From Candidatus Peribacteria bacterium (GTDB taxonomy: Bacteria; Patescibacteriota; Gracilibacteria; Peribacterales; Peribacteraceae), in assembly GCA_943354555.1 (NCBI GenBank), contig CALRCM010000003.1:1-58789 (forward strand): a DNA stretch of 58,789 nt, read 5' to 3'. This document shows positions 17,374 through 26,393 of the stretch, piece after piece. Under the pieces are notes generated by a model. The model saw only the letters and a list, made by a program, of their open reading frames with translations. It was not told where the DNA came from and made no database searches. Within the stretch, counting starts at the first letter, position 1; every line of letters begins with the position of its first letter. The translations under genes and the position numbers were made by a program.

Positions 17374-18615
17374 ATGGGCAGGCTAATGACAGTATTTCTG
17401 ACATTTATGTTTATAGGCGTTGCGGGATTTTTTGCAACGCAGAAATATATTCTTGAGCCTCTGAATGGAAAAAATTTGCTTGGACAAACCCCCCCACCGG
17501 TTCCTGCCGCATGCCTTCCTCCGATTTCCAATGGCTGTGCATGCGCAACAAGCATTAACTGTGCAGTATCGGGAACCTGTCAAAGAGCATCATGCATGAA
17601 AGATTTTTACAATGGGGCTTGTGTCTATCCGACGACGCAGATCCCTTATATTGCCTGGTGTTATCACTCGATGACGCAGTGCAATAATACGGAGAAGGAC
17701 ACACAGTGTAACTGGAAAGCATGCAGGGCTCCGGCTCCAAGCAATACATGCAGCTGCGTGTTGGATTATCCGACCGGAGCAGCCTGCGCCGGAGGGGCAA
17801 CACTCGTTGGGGGAGGATTTCAGACAAAGGCTGCATGCAATACTTTTTGCTCCACGCTGCCTCCACCACCAGTGCAGTGCGGAGGAACGGGCACTTCATG
17901 CAATGGAGGATCATGCCCAATGGGTCAATCATGCAGCGGTGCTGCAGGGGTGGCTTGTGGATGTGTAAATAACACTCCGCCCCCTCCCCCACCACCAGTT
18001 TGCGGTGGACCCATTTCAGCATGCGGTGGAACATGTCCTGTCAGCGGAGAAACATGTAGGAATGTTAATGGAGCATGTGCCTGCGCAGCTCCACCAAATT
18101 GTAGAGCTGCAGGTCTTTCCTGTACCAATACAGGAGGAGCTTGCCCTCCAGGCACGAGCTGCAGAAGGCAAAGTGGCTCTTGTGGATGCCACCCGATTAC
18201 CCCTCCCCCACCGCCAGCATGCCCTGCACATACAAAAGCAGGCGAGCCCGTTGAAGTTTGTGGAGTTTCAGGGCCAGCTCTGGGCACTCCTGGCTGGAGA
18301 GTCAATAGCCCCCCTGTAGCAAACTTTATTGCAGGTTTAGTCAATGATGCTACTTCAGCTGCTGAAAGAAGATGTGAAACTGTACCTACAGCTGCATGCA
18401 ATGGGGGTTGTAAACCCGACACCGTGGGTCATCCGACGACAGGAAAAGTGCCGTCACTGTCTTCAAACGTAGGTCCATTCGACGTCAGAGACGATGGTAG
18501 TATTTTCTGCAATGGTGCCTGGATGAATGTAATGCCTGCAAAAACTAATTCTGCACAAAAAGCGAAGTATATTCGCGCAACCTGTAACGTAACCCTGTAC
18601 TGCATTCCGAACTAA
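17374..18615 (+). CDS. Secreted/anchored Cys-rich protein with polyproline linkers
   Basis: N-terminal TM; three Cys-rich modules (CGG...SCNGGSCPMGQSC...CGC) separated by PPPPP tracts. Confidence 0.75.
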   Translation: MGRLMTVFLTFMFIGVAGFFATQKYILEPLNGKNLLGQTPPPVPAACLPPISNGCACATSINCAVSGTCQRASCMKDFYNGACVYPTTQIPYIAWCYHSMTQCNNTEKDTQCNWKACRAPAPSNTCSCVLDYPTGAACAGGATLVGGGFQTKAACNTFCSTLPPPPVQCGGTGTSCNGGSCPMGQSCSGAAGVACGCVNNTPPPPPPPVCGGPISACGGTCPVSGETCRNVNGACACAAPPNCRAAGLSCTNTGGACPPGTSCRRQSGSCGCHPITPPPPPACPAHTKAGEPVEVCGVSGPALGTPGWRVNSPPVANFIAGLVNDATSAAERRCETVPTAACNGGCKPDTVGHPTTGKVPSLSSNVGPFDVRDDGSIFCNGAWMNVMPAKTNSAQKAKYIRATCNVTLYCIPN

Positions 18616-18723
18616 AGTTTTTTGTTAAAATACCGCTCGAAACTGAAAGGTGTCTGTCCGCCAGAACGCTGTCGGGCTGATGAATCGGCTGACGAGTAGG
18701 CGGAAAATCTATAAGCTATAAGC

Positions 18724-19587
18724 ATGTCCGCCCTCCTCCTCTCCGGCCGTGAAGCATCCGCAGCAATCCTCGCTGCACTCAAGCCGAAGATCGGGAAGCT
18801 CGATCCGAAGCTCGTCGTCGTACAGGTCGGCGATGATCCGGGAAGCAGCAGCTATATCAAACAAAAAATCAAAAGCGCGGCTGAAGTCGGCATGCGATCG
18901 GAGCACTGCCATCTGGCTTCTTCAATGTCTCTTGAAGAACTGCTCTCCAAAGTCGCTGAATTGAATGCCGATCCCGACGTCACGGGCTTCATCGTTCAGC
19001 TCCCTCTCCCCGATCATCTTCAGCCGCACGTTCCCGAAATCATCCGTGCGATTGATCCCAAAAAAGACGTCGACGGTTTTGGAGCGTATAACCTCGGCAA
19101 AGTTTTTCTTTCCAAAGAATTCGAACATCTTCCTCCAGCAACTCCTGCAGGGATCATCATGCTCCTCGAGTACTACAAGATTCCCGTCGCAGGAAAACAT
19201 GTCGTGATCGTCGGCCGCAGCAACATCGTTGGAAAGCCTCTCGCGGTGATGATGCTCAACCGCGACGCAACAGTAACCGTGTGCCACAGCAAGACGAAAA
19301 ATCTCTCCGCAATCACCAAGCAAGCAGACATTCTCGTCGCAGCAATCGGTAAACCGAAGTTCATCACCGGAGACATGGTGAAACCTGGAGCCATTGTCAT
19401 CGACGTCGGTACCAGTCGTGTCGATGGCAAACTCACAGGTGATGTGGACTTCGAAGTGGTTCAAGAAATTGCCTCGGCAATCACGCCGGTACCAGGAGGA
19501 GTAGGCCCGATGACTGTCTGCTCATTGATCAAAAATTGTGTTCAGGCTAAAGAGCGCCAGATGAAGGATATGCAGACAAATATCTAA
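18724..19587 (+). CDS. folD: Bifunctional methylenetetrahydrofolate dehydrogenase/cyclohydrolase FolD
   Basis: VGDDPGSSSYIKQKIKSAAEVG...VQLPLPDHL...DPKKDVDGF...VIVGRSNIVGKPLA...TPVPGGVGPMT. Confidence 0.97.
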   Translation: MSALLLSGREASAAILAALKPKIGKLDPKLVVVQVGDDPGSSSYIKQKIKSAAEVGMRSEHCHLASSMSLEELLSKVAELNADPDVTGFIVQLPLPDHLQPHVPEIIRAIDPKKDVDGFGAYNLGKVFLSKEFEHLPPATPAGIIMLLEYYKIPVAGKHVVIVGRSNIVGKPLAVMMLNRDATVTVCHSKTKNLSAITKQADILVAAIGKPKFITGDMVKPGAIVIDVGTSRVDGKLTGDVDFEVVQEIASAITPVPGGVGPMTVCSLIKNCVQAKERQMKDMQTNI

Positions 19588-19673
19588 GGATTTATCATTC
19601 CCATATTCGAGCGAAATACGTACGATTATGACGTCTCTTTCTTGTCGCTAACCACCGGAAAGGAGGTGATGAC

Positions 19674-20006
19674 ATGTACGAACTCGACGGAGACACCCGA
19701 TCCTTTGCAGAACTGCCTCTACACACGATTCTCCAGATGGATATCGGTGAATTTTTCCAAAAGGCCTCTGATACAGAGATCCAGTTGGTTGAGCTCACCT
19801 CAGATGGGACCTTCGAGCCACGCACACCGCGCTTTGTGTGGGCCGATGTCTACACATGGGGCTTTCAGGTTCTTTCTGAAAGCGACCTAGAGCGATGTCG
19901 GGCTATCCAAAGTATGGATGCGAAGATTCCCTCTGCATGGACTTTGTGTGCCGTTGCGGCTGCTGTAGCTTTGATCGGACTACTGGTCTTTGCCTTAGGG
20001 CACTAG
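19674..20006 (+). CDS. Small protein with C-terminal TM helix
   Basis: Strong SD (GGAAAGGAGGTGATGAC) immediately upstream; C-terminal hydrophobic helix; followed by terminator. Confidence 0.65.
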   Translation: MYELDGDTRSFAELPLHTILQMDIGEFFQKASDTEIQLVELTSDGTFEPRTPRFVWADVYTWGFQVLSESDLERCRAIQSMDAKIPSAWTLCAVAAAVALIGLLVFALGH

Positions 20007-20011
20007 ACTGG

Positions 20012-20043
20012 AGGATGCCTGACTCAACCCAGGCGTCCTTTTC
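20012..20043 (+). terminator. Rho-independent terminator
   Basis: AGGATGCCTGactcaacCCAGGCGTCCTTTT. Confidence 0.8.
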
Positions 20044-20172
20044 ATGTGCAAGCGAAGATGCATTCTCTTGCGATTCCACACATTTTCCGTAGAATCTCTT
20101 CATGGGAGCCCACTCCACTTCCCTTCAGACACTCACGAAAGTTTCGTGCGTGGTGTCTTTGAGTGTTCTTAT

Positions 20173-20200
20173 CCGTAACCCGTAACCCGTAACCAGCAAT
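20173..20200. repeat. Single 7-mer arm in purF leader
   Basis: CCGTAAC x3, CAGCAAT. Confidence 0.6.
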
Positions 20201-20205
20201 TATTC

Positions 20206-21717
20206 ATGTGTGGAATTATCGCCGCCTCCGGCTTCCGTAACGTCATTCAGGATCTGTATGACGGTCTCATTGTGCTCCAGCACAGAGGGCAAGACGCCGC
20301 CGGCATCGTCACGTATAACGACCAGTTTCACCTGAAGAAAAGCAACGGCATGGTACGCGATGTGTTTCATGCCAAATCCCTCCAGCGCCTGCAGGGCCCC
20401 ATGGGCATCGGTCATGTACGCTATCCGACCGCAGGATGCAGCAGTGAATTCGAGGCCCAGCCGTTCTTCATCTCCACGCCTTTCGGTATCGCCCTCGCGC
20501 ATAACGGCAACCTCACGAATACTGCGGATTTGCGACGCAAACTGATGGAGAAGGAGTACCACCACCTCAATACCAATTCCGATTCCGAAGTCCTGCTGAA
20601 TATCTTTGCAGTTGCGCTACGCCACCAGCATCCAAAAAAACTCACCCCCGAGCATGTCTTCGGTGCTGTCAAAACACTGATGGGCAAATGCAAGGGGGCC
20701 TACTCCGCCGTTGCACTCATCGGCGGGCAGGGAATTCTGGGATTCCGTGACCCGCACGGTATCCGACCACTGCAGCTCGGGAAGAGGCGCTTCGGCATGA
20801 AAGAGGAATACATGATCACCTCGGAAAACACCGTTTTTCATGCGCTCGATTACGAATTCGTACGCGATATCCGGCCGGGGGAAGCCGTCTTCATCGACCG
20901 CAAAAATAGGCTGCATAGCAGGCAAGTGGTAAAAGGCCAGCTCAACCCCTGCATGTTTGAGTGGGTCTACCTCGCAGCTCCGGACTCTACGATCGACGGC
21001 GTAAACGTCTACAAGGCACGTATCCGCATGGGTGAAGCACTCGCAAAGCAGATCAAGAAAGCAGGGATCCATATCGACTCCGTTATCCCTATTCCGGATA
21101 CCGGTCGCCCCGCAGCTGCCGGCCTCGCAGACAAGCTCAAGATCCGCTACCGTGAGGGCTTTGTAAAAAACCGCTACATCGGGCGCACCTTCATCATGCC
21201 GGGCCAGTCCGTACGCAAGCGCTCACTGAAGTTCAAGCTGCACCCGATCGAACTGGAGTTCAGAAACCAGAATGTACTCCTCATTGATGATTCAATTGTC
21301 CGCGGAAATACCAGCAAAAAGATTGTGGAGATCGCACGTGAAGCAGGAGCGAAGAAAGTCTACTTTGCATCCGCCTCACCCCCGATCATCGGACCCGATC
21401 CCTACGGGATAGATCTGCCGACAACCAGCGAATTGATCGCCGCAAACATGAGCATAGAGCAGATCCGGAAATTTATCGGAGCGGACGGACTTTTCTATAA
21501 CACCATCGACGACATCCGCTCTGCCGTGCAATACGGTAACCGCAATATCAAGAAATTCTCCGAAGGGTGCTTTACGGGTAAGTACCCTACCCCTGAAGTG
21601 AATGCTAAATTCCTCAAATCGCTCGGACAAGGGCGCAATGAAACACGCGATGCGTATGATGCAGAACAGATAGCGGAGGATAATAGCGGGGATCAAAGGA
21701 TGATGGCGTTGGTGTAA
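20206..21717 (+). CDS. purF: Amidophosphoribosyltransferase
   Basis: MCGIIAASGF...LQHRGQDAAGI...VLLIDDSIVRGNTSKKIV. Confidence 0.97.
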   Translation: MCGIIAASGFRNVIQDLYDGLIVLQHRGQDAAGIVTYNDQFHLKKSNGMVRDVFHAKSLQRLQGPMGIGHVRYPTAGCSSEFEAQPFFISTPFGIALAHNGNLTNTADLRRKLMEKEYHHLNTNSDSEVLLNIFAVALRHQHPKKLTPEHVFGAVKTLMGKCKGAYSAVALIGGQGILGFRDPHGIRPLQLGKRRFGMKEEYMITSENTVFHALDYEFVRDIRPGEAVFIDRKNRLHSRQVVKGQLNPCMFEWVYLAAPDSTIDGVNVYKARIRMGEALAKQIKKAGIHIDSVIPIPDTGRPAAAGLADKLKIRYREGFVKNRYIGRTFIMPGQSVRKRSLKFKLHPIELEFRNQNVLLIDDSIVRGNTSKKIVEIAREAGAKKVYFASASPPIIGPDPYGIDLPTTSELIAANMSIEQIRKFIGADGLFYNTIDDIRSAVQYGNRNIKKFSEGCFTGKYPTPEVNAKFLKSLGQGRNETRDAYDAEQIAEDNSGDQRMMALV

Positions 21718-21752
21718 AGGCATGGCTGCTGTCGTATGGAATACATGCATCC

Positions 21753-21780
21753 GTAGAGACGGCACGCGTGCCGTCTCTAC
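21753..21780. repeat. Perfect 28-bp palindrome between purF and purD
   Basis: GTAGAGACGGCACGCGTGCCGTCTCTAC. Confidence 0.9.
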
Positions 21781-21843
21781 CGCAAGCGATATTGGAAATT
21801 TTTTTATGAAGAAAGCAAGAACCACCTGTTACAATGGACACAC

Positions 21844-23175
21844 ATGAAAATTCTTCTTGTTTCCTCCTCCGCCCGCGGACATGCCGTCGCCGAAGCACTT
21901 GCCCGTAGCAGACACAAACCCGAGATCATTGCCGTAAGTCCCAACGATAACATCGGGATTGCACGGATTGCCGATATTCACATGGCGATGGACATCATGG
22001 ACTTTCCGGCAATCGTGGAAATCACAAAGAAGCACAAGCCCGATTTTGCATTCATCGGTCCGGACGATCCGATTGGCGGAGGGCTTGCGGATGCACTCGA
22101 AGCAGTAGGCGTGCCATGCATTGCGCCGAAGAAATCCCTTGCACGCATCGAAAGCTCAAAAGCATTTGGACGCCAGCTGATGCAGAAGAATGCCATTAAT
22201 GAATTTCCTAGATTTATGGCTTTCCATAAGGCTGATCGTAAATTGATGAATACATTTATTACTCAAGAGTGTCATGACCAGTTCGTTGTAAAATATGATG
22301 CGCTCAAAGGAGGGAAAGGAGTAAAAGTCAGTGGTGAACACTTCAAGTCCACCACTGAGGGTATTGCTTATGCAGAAGAGTGCATACAAGAATGCGGGAC
22401 TGTGGTCATCGAGGAAAAACTGATTGGAGTGGAGTTTAGTTTGATGAGTTTTGTAACAGGCACTTCTGTCGTGGATATGCCTGCTGTGCAGGATCATAAA
22501 AGAGCATATGAAGGAGACAAAGGTCCCAATACAGGCGGAATGGGTACCTACTCCTGTCCAGATCATTCACTACCCTTCCTAGAGAAATCTGATCTTGAAC
22601 AAGCAAAGAAGATTAACAGACAGATAGCCGAAGCCCTGCTGAAGGAATGCGGGGAGCCCTACCAGGGAATCCTCTATGGAGGATTTATTGCCGTAAAAGA
22701 TGGCATTCGGGTTATTGAATATAACGCACGCTTCGGTGACCCTGAGGCACTGAATGTGCTGCCGATACTGGAATCCGACTTCGTCGATCTGTGTCTGGGA
22801 ATAATTGAGGGAAATATCACCGAGGAGATGGCACGATTTTCACCGAAAGCAACGGTCTGCAAATACATCACGCCAAAGAGTTACCCTGAAGCGAAAGAGG
22901 AAAATGGAGAGAGTGTCACTCTCCCGATACAGGGCGGCAGGAAAGATTCCCACATCTATATGGGGGATATTTCGAGGAATGCAAGAGGCGATTTCCTTCT
23001 CGGTGGATCGCGTTCATTAGGTATTGTTGGAATAGGTTCAACCCTAGAAGAAGCGGAAAATGTTGCACAAAAAATTTGTTCAGAAATTCAAGGACCTGTG
23101 CGGTTTCGTTCGGATATCGGAACAGAGGCATTAGTGCTAGAACGCGTAGAAATGATGAAGAAGTTGCGGAGCTAA
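21844..23175 (+). CDS. purD: Phosphoribosylamine-glycine ligase
   Basis: MKILLVSSSARGHAVAEALARS...GLADALEAVGVPCIAP...GPNTGGMGTYSC...EYNARFGDPEALNVLP. Confidence 0.97.
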   Translation: MKILLVSSSARGHAVAEALARSRHKPEIIAVSPNDNIGIARIADIHMAMDIMDFPAIVEITKKHKPDFAFIGPDDPIGGGLADALEAVGVPCIAPKKSLARIESSKAFGRQLMQKNAINEFPRFMAFHKADRKLMNTFITQECHDQFVVKYDALKGGKGVKVSGEHFKSTTEGIAYAEECIQECGTVVIEEKLIGVEFSLMSFVTGTSVVDMPAVQDHKRAYEGDKGPNTGGMGTYSCPDHSLPFLEKSDLEQAKKINRQIAEALLKECGEPYQGILYGGFIAVKDGIRVIEYNARFGDPEALNVLPILESDFVDLCLGIIEGNITEEMARFSPKATVCKYITPKSYPEAKEENGESVTLPIQGGRKDSHIYMGDISRNARGDFLLGGSRSLGIVGIGSTLEEAENVAQKICSEIQGPVRFRSDIGTEALVLERVEMMKKLRS

Positions 23176-23188
23176 ATTATCATATTAA

Positions 23189-23260
23189 AACCGCAGGCAG
23201 AAAGCCTGCTCCGTATATGCTAATAACCGAAAATCGGGAGCAGCTTTTCTAGCTGCGGTC
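23189..23260. repeat. 72-nt structured intergenic repeat, copy 2
   Basis: Same length and conserved ends as 13765-13836, divergent centre. Confidence 0.85.
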
Positions 23261-23264
23261 CGAT

Positions 23265-23345
23265 TGCCAGTCTTTCTTAACAAGAAAGGAATGGGTCAAA
23301 CCATGTAGGACAGGAAGGTTTCTGTCCTACAAGTTTTGACTGGCA
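23265..23345. other. Predicted three-way-junction structure upstream of transporter gene
   Basis: P1 TGCCAGTC/GACTGGCA; P2 CTTTCTT/AAGAAAG; P3 GTAGGACAG/CTGTCCTAC. Confidence 0.5.
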
Positions 23346-23377
23346 CAGAGCAGAAGAATCGTCCTACCATTGGGTAG

Positions 23378-24691
23378 ATGCGTCGCACCGACCTAACTAC
23401 ATTCCTGATTCCCTTCGTCTACTTCATCGCAGGAGCAAGCAGTCTTGCTGGAGTTGCAACAACGTTTTTCTACAAAGATGATCTCGGGCTCACACTGGAG
23501 CAGTTGGGAATACTTAGTTCCATCGCAATCATCCCGTGGAGCATCAAGCCGATGTACGGCATTCTCTCGGACCGCGTTCCGGTATGGGGCCTTCGCAGAA
23601 AACCCTATCTTATCCTGAGCGGATTCCTCTCAAGCATCGGCTATCTTTCGCTTGCAACGTGGGTAACGGATTTTTGGGGAGTGCTCTTCGCAGAAGTTGT
23701 TGCATCATTGGGATTCGCACTAGCAGATGTCATTGTCGATGGCATTGTTGCCGAACGCAGTAAGTCTCACAAAGCTGCAGGAAAACTTCAGAGTATTTGC
23801 AGAGCAGCCATCATGTTCGGCGCGCTGATCGTTGCCTATAGCTCCGGCATTCTTACGGAATCCATCGGAGCACGTCGCGTTTTTCTTCTGACAGCAACTT
23901 TGCCACTGCTGACGTCGCTCATTGCTGTATTCCTTAAAGAACTTCCTGCAGAAATCACCGTATGGAACTGGCGGAAAACATGGGCAAATTTTAAAAGCGC
24001 GCTTTCACCGGCAATTCTCTGGTCTGCCCTCTTTCTCTTTATCTGGAGAGCAACACCGAGCAGTGGCGGAGCCCTTGGGTACTACATGATCGATGAGCTG
24101 CACTTCGATCCGGAGTTCTTCGGCCGCCTGAGTGTCATCAGCCGCTTCATGAGCATCGTCGGCGTATTGATCTTCCGCAAATGGCTTATTGCAGTTCCCA
24201 TGAAAAAACTTCTCTGCGGCATTGTCTTTGCGAGTGTAATACTAAGTCTGCCCACTTTGGGACTCGTATACCGGTGGTATGAAATTCTCGGTATGAGTCC
24301 GAAGTTTTTCGCCATGGCCGATACGCTGATCTCCGGCCCACTTACAGAAATAGGATTCCTTCCCCTTCTCGTTCTTGTCGCAAGAGTATGCCCGAAAGGA
24401 GTGGAGGCAACGGTCTTTGCGGTGCTCGCAAGCATTATGAATATCGGCCTTGCCATCAGTGACATCGGCGGAGCGTCACTCGTGCATTTCTTCGATATTC
24501 ATCAGGCAACGGAAACTCTTGCAGCGAATTACACAAACCTCGACAAGGTTTTATGGATAGCGATCCTCAGTAGCTTTCTGCCCTTGCCGCTTCTGCCGTT
24601 TTTGCCTGAAACACGTACAGAGGAAGAGCTCGTATCCGATATTTCTCCTTCAGCTATTTCGAACCAAATCACTGGAAAGGAGATGGTTTAA
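23378..24691 (+). CDS. MFS transporter, folate-biopterin transporter (BT1/FBT)-like
   Basis: IIPWSIKPMYGILSDRVPVWGLRRKPYLILSG and ADVIVDGIVAERS match BT1-type motifs. Confidence 0.7.
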   Translation: MRRTDLTTFLIPFVYFIAGASSLAGVATTFFYKDDLGLTLEQLGILSSIAIIPWSIKPMYGILSDRVPVWGLRRKPYLILSGFLSSIGYLSLATWVTDFWGVLFAEVVASLGFALADVIVDGIVAERSKSHKAAGKLQSICRAAIMFGALIVAYSSGILTESIGARRVFLLTATLPLLTSLIAVFLKELPAEITVWNWRKTWANFKSALSPAILWSALFLFIWRATPSSGGALGYYMIDELHFDPEFFGRLSVISRFMSIVGVLIFRKWLIAVPMKKLLCGIVFASVILSLPTLGLVYRWYEILGMSPKFFAMADTLISGPLTEIGFLPLLVLVARVCPKGVEATVFAVLASIMNIGLAISDIGGASLVHFFDIHQATETLAANYTNLDKVLWIAILSSFLPLPLLPFLPETRTEEELVSDISPSAISNQITGKEMV

Positions 24692-24816
24692 GACTTGAAA
24701 AATACTTGCTTATATTTGGATTTATTTTATAATATATTTAGCCTGAGCCCATTGTGGCTTACTCACTTGAGCTGCGTTCCTCAGGCTAGGACGCGCTCTT
24801 TGCAAATCATGGGGTC

Positions 24817-25152
24817 ATGATGTCACACATTGAAATTCTGTCCGCTGTTTCTGCTGTCGTGCTGATCATTGCAACCGTCGTTGCATGGAACAGCAAAAAA
24901 ACTCTGGAGTACCTGGGTGCAATTGGACTGGTCACTGCACTCACGCTCTGGGGCTACTTCCTATGTGAAGGGTACGACTTGTACCTCAAACATAGCAATC
25001 AGTTGCTGGGAGCTTGTCTCCTGGGAAGTATCGTGTGCGCAATGGGAATCCATTTCGGCCCCAGCCGCACATGGAAGAGAATTGCGTGCGCGGGCGGAGC
25101 ATCATGCTTCATGGTTGTTGCCTTCGCTGTAGGCTGCAACTTCTCATGGTAA
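24817..25152 (+). CDS. Small polytopic membrane protein
   Basis: Four hydrophobic segments in 111 aa; followed by terminator. Confidence 0.6.
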   Translation: MMSHIEILSAVSAVVLIIATVVAWNSKKTLEYLGAIGLVTALTLWGYFLCEGYDLYLKHSNQLLGACLLGSIVCAMGIHFGPSRTWKRIACAGGASCFMVVAFAVGCNFSW

Positions 25153-25174
25153 CGCATGAGCTCATCCATCAAGT

Positions 25175-25206
25175 CCCGGCACCTTAGCGTGCCGGGCAGT
25201 TTTTAT
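25175..25206 (+). terminator. Rho-independent terminator
   Basis: CCCGGCACcttagcGTGCCGGGcagttttt. Confidence 0.85.
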
Positions 25207-26273
25207 GTATGCATTTGTAATTTCTCCGCCGTATCGGCCTCTCGTAACGCCGCAACAATATCGCCCATGTCCCCTTCCATCACTGCAGGGATATTGCTGA
25301 AGTTCTGGTTAATACGATGATCGGTGATGCGGTCTTGGGGAAAGTTGTACGTGCGAATCTTCTCGCTTCGGTCACCTGTGCCGATCTGGTTACTGCGCAT
25401 GTCACCGCGCTCTTTGGCCTTGCGCTCCTGCTCAGCAGCGTAGAGACGGCTGCGCAAAAGAGACATCGCATTCATACGATTCTGCAGCTGTGAGCGTTCC
25501 GTCTGGCATGCAACAACAACGCCCGAAGGAAGATGCGTGATGCGGATTGCCGATTCCACTTTATTGACGTTTTGGCCTCCGGCTCCACCACTGCGGAACG
25601 TATCGATGCGCAGATCATTTGGGTTGATGACGATGTCTACTTCCTCGACTTCGGGAAGAATGGCAACGGTCACCGTGGACGTATGCACACGACCCTTCGC
25701 CTCTGTCTCGGGAATACGCTGGACGCGGTGCACACCGGACTCAAACTTGAGTGCACCGTATACACATTCTCCGGTAATGCGGGCAGTCGCGTTTTTTATA
25801 CCGCCTGCATCAGCATGGGAACTATCGACAAGTTCGGATTTCCAACCCTGATTCTCGCTGTAGCGCAGATACATCTTCAGGAGTTCCGCAGCAAAGAGTC
25901 CTGCTTCATCCCCCCCAGCTCCGGAACGCACTTCGAGAATGACGGAGCGATCATCGTCTGGGTCCTTGGGCACCATACGCTTGCGGATTTCCTCTTCAAG
26001 AACGGGTAGACGAGTCTGTGCCGCTATGGATTCTTCAAGAGCAATCGCCTTGAGCTCACTGTCACCTTCAAAATCCTCTGCAGATGCGATGGCCCGAAGA
26101 CATGCATCACGCTCGTCGAGAAGTGCCATAATCGGCAGTAAATCTTTTCTCCGCTTACTAAACGTCTTCACCTTCTGAATGTCGCCAAACACCGAAGGAT
26201 CTTCCAGTGAGCGATTCACTTCGGCAAATTCCCTGCGGAGAGCGGCAGCACGGTCGTCCATTGGGATAATCAT
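25203..26273 (-). CDS. prfA: Peptide chain release factor 1
   Basis: [18 protein letters not shown]...[40 protein letters not shown]. Confidence 0.97.
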   Translation of the reverse strand: MIIPMDDRAAALRREFAEVNRSLEDPSVFGDIQKVKTFSKRRKDLLPIMALLDERDACLRAIASAEDFEGDSELKAIALEESIAAQTRLPVLEEEIRKRMVPKDPDDDRSVILEVRSGAGGDEAGLFAAELLKMYLRYSENQGWKSELVDSSHADAGGIKNATARITGECVYGALKFESGVHRVQRIPETEAKGRVHTSTVTVAILPEVEEVDIVINPNDLRIDTFRSGGAGGQNVNKVESAIRITHLPSGVVVACQTERSQLQNRMNAMSLLRSRLYAAEQERKAKERGDMRSNQIGTGDRSEKIRTYNFPQDRITDHRINQNFSNIPAVMEGDMGDIVAALREADTAEKLQMHT

Positions 26274-26310
26274 AATGGGCAGCGGAGGAATGAGGAAGGA
26301 GAACGAAGAA

Positions 26311-26391
26311 AGAGAAGTAAGAGAAATAAGGGATGTACGGGAAAAAAGGGATATCCCTTTAATCCCTTATTTCCCTTATTTCTCTTCTTGC
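26311..26391. repeat. 81-nt inverted 9-mer element (9 x 9 nt) between prfA and downstream gene
   Basis: AGAGAAGTA AGAGAAATA AGGGATGTA CGGGAAAAA AGGGATATC CCTTTAATC CCTTATTTC CCTTATTTC TCTTCTTGC. Confidence 0.85.
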
Positions 26392-26393
26392 CG

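Noticed and set aside
18677-18706. CTGATGA...GAAA resembling a hammerhead ribozyme core upstream of folD
   Set aside because: The segment between the motifs does not form a convincing stem II, and stems I/III are not evident.
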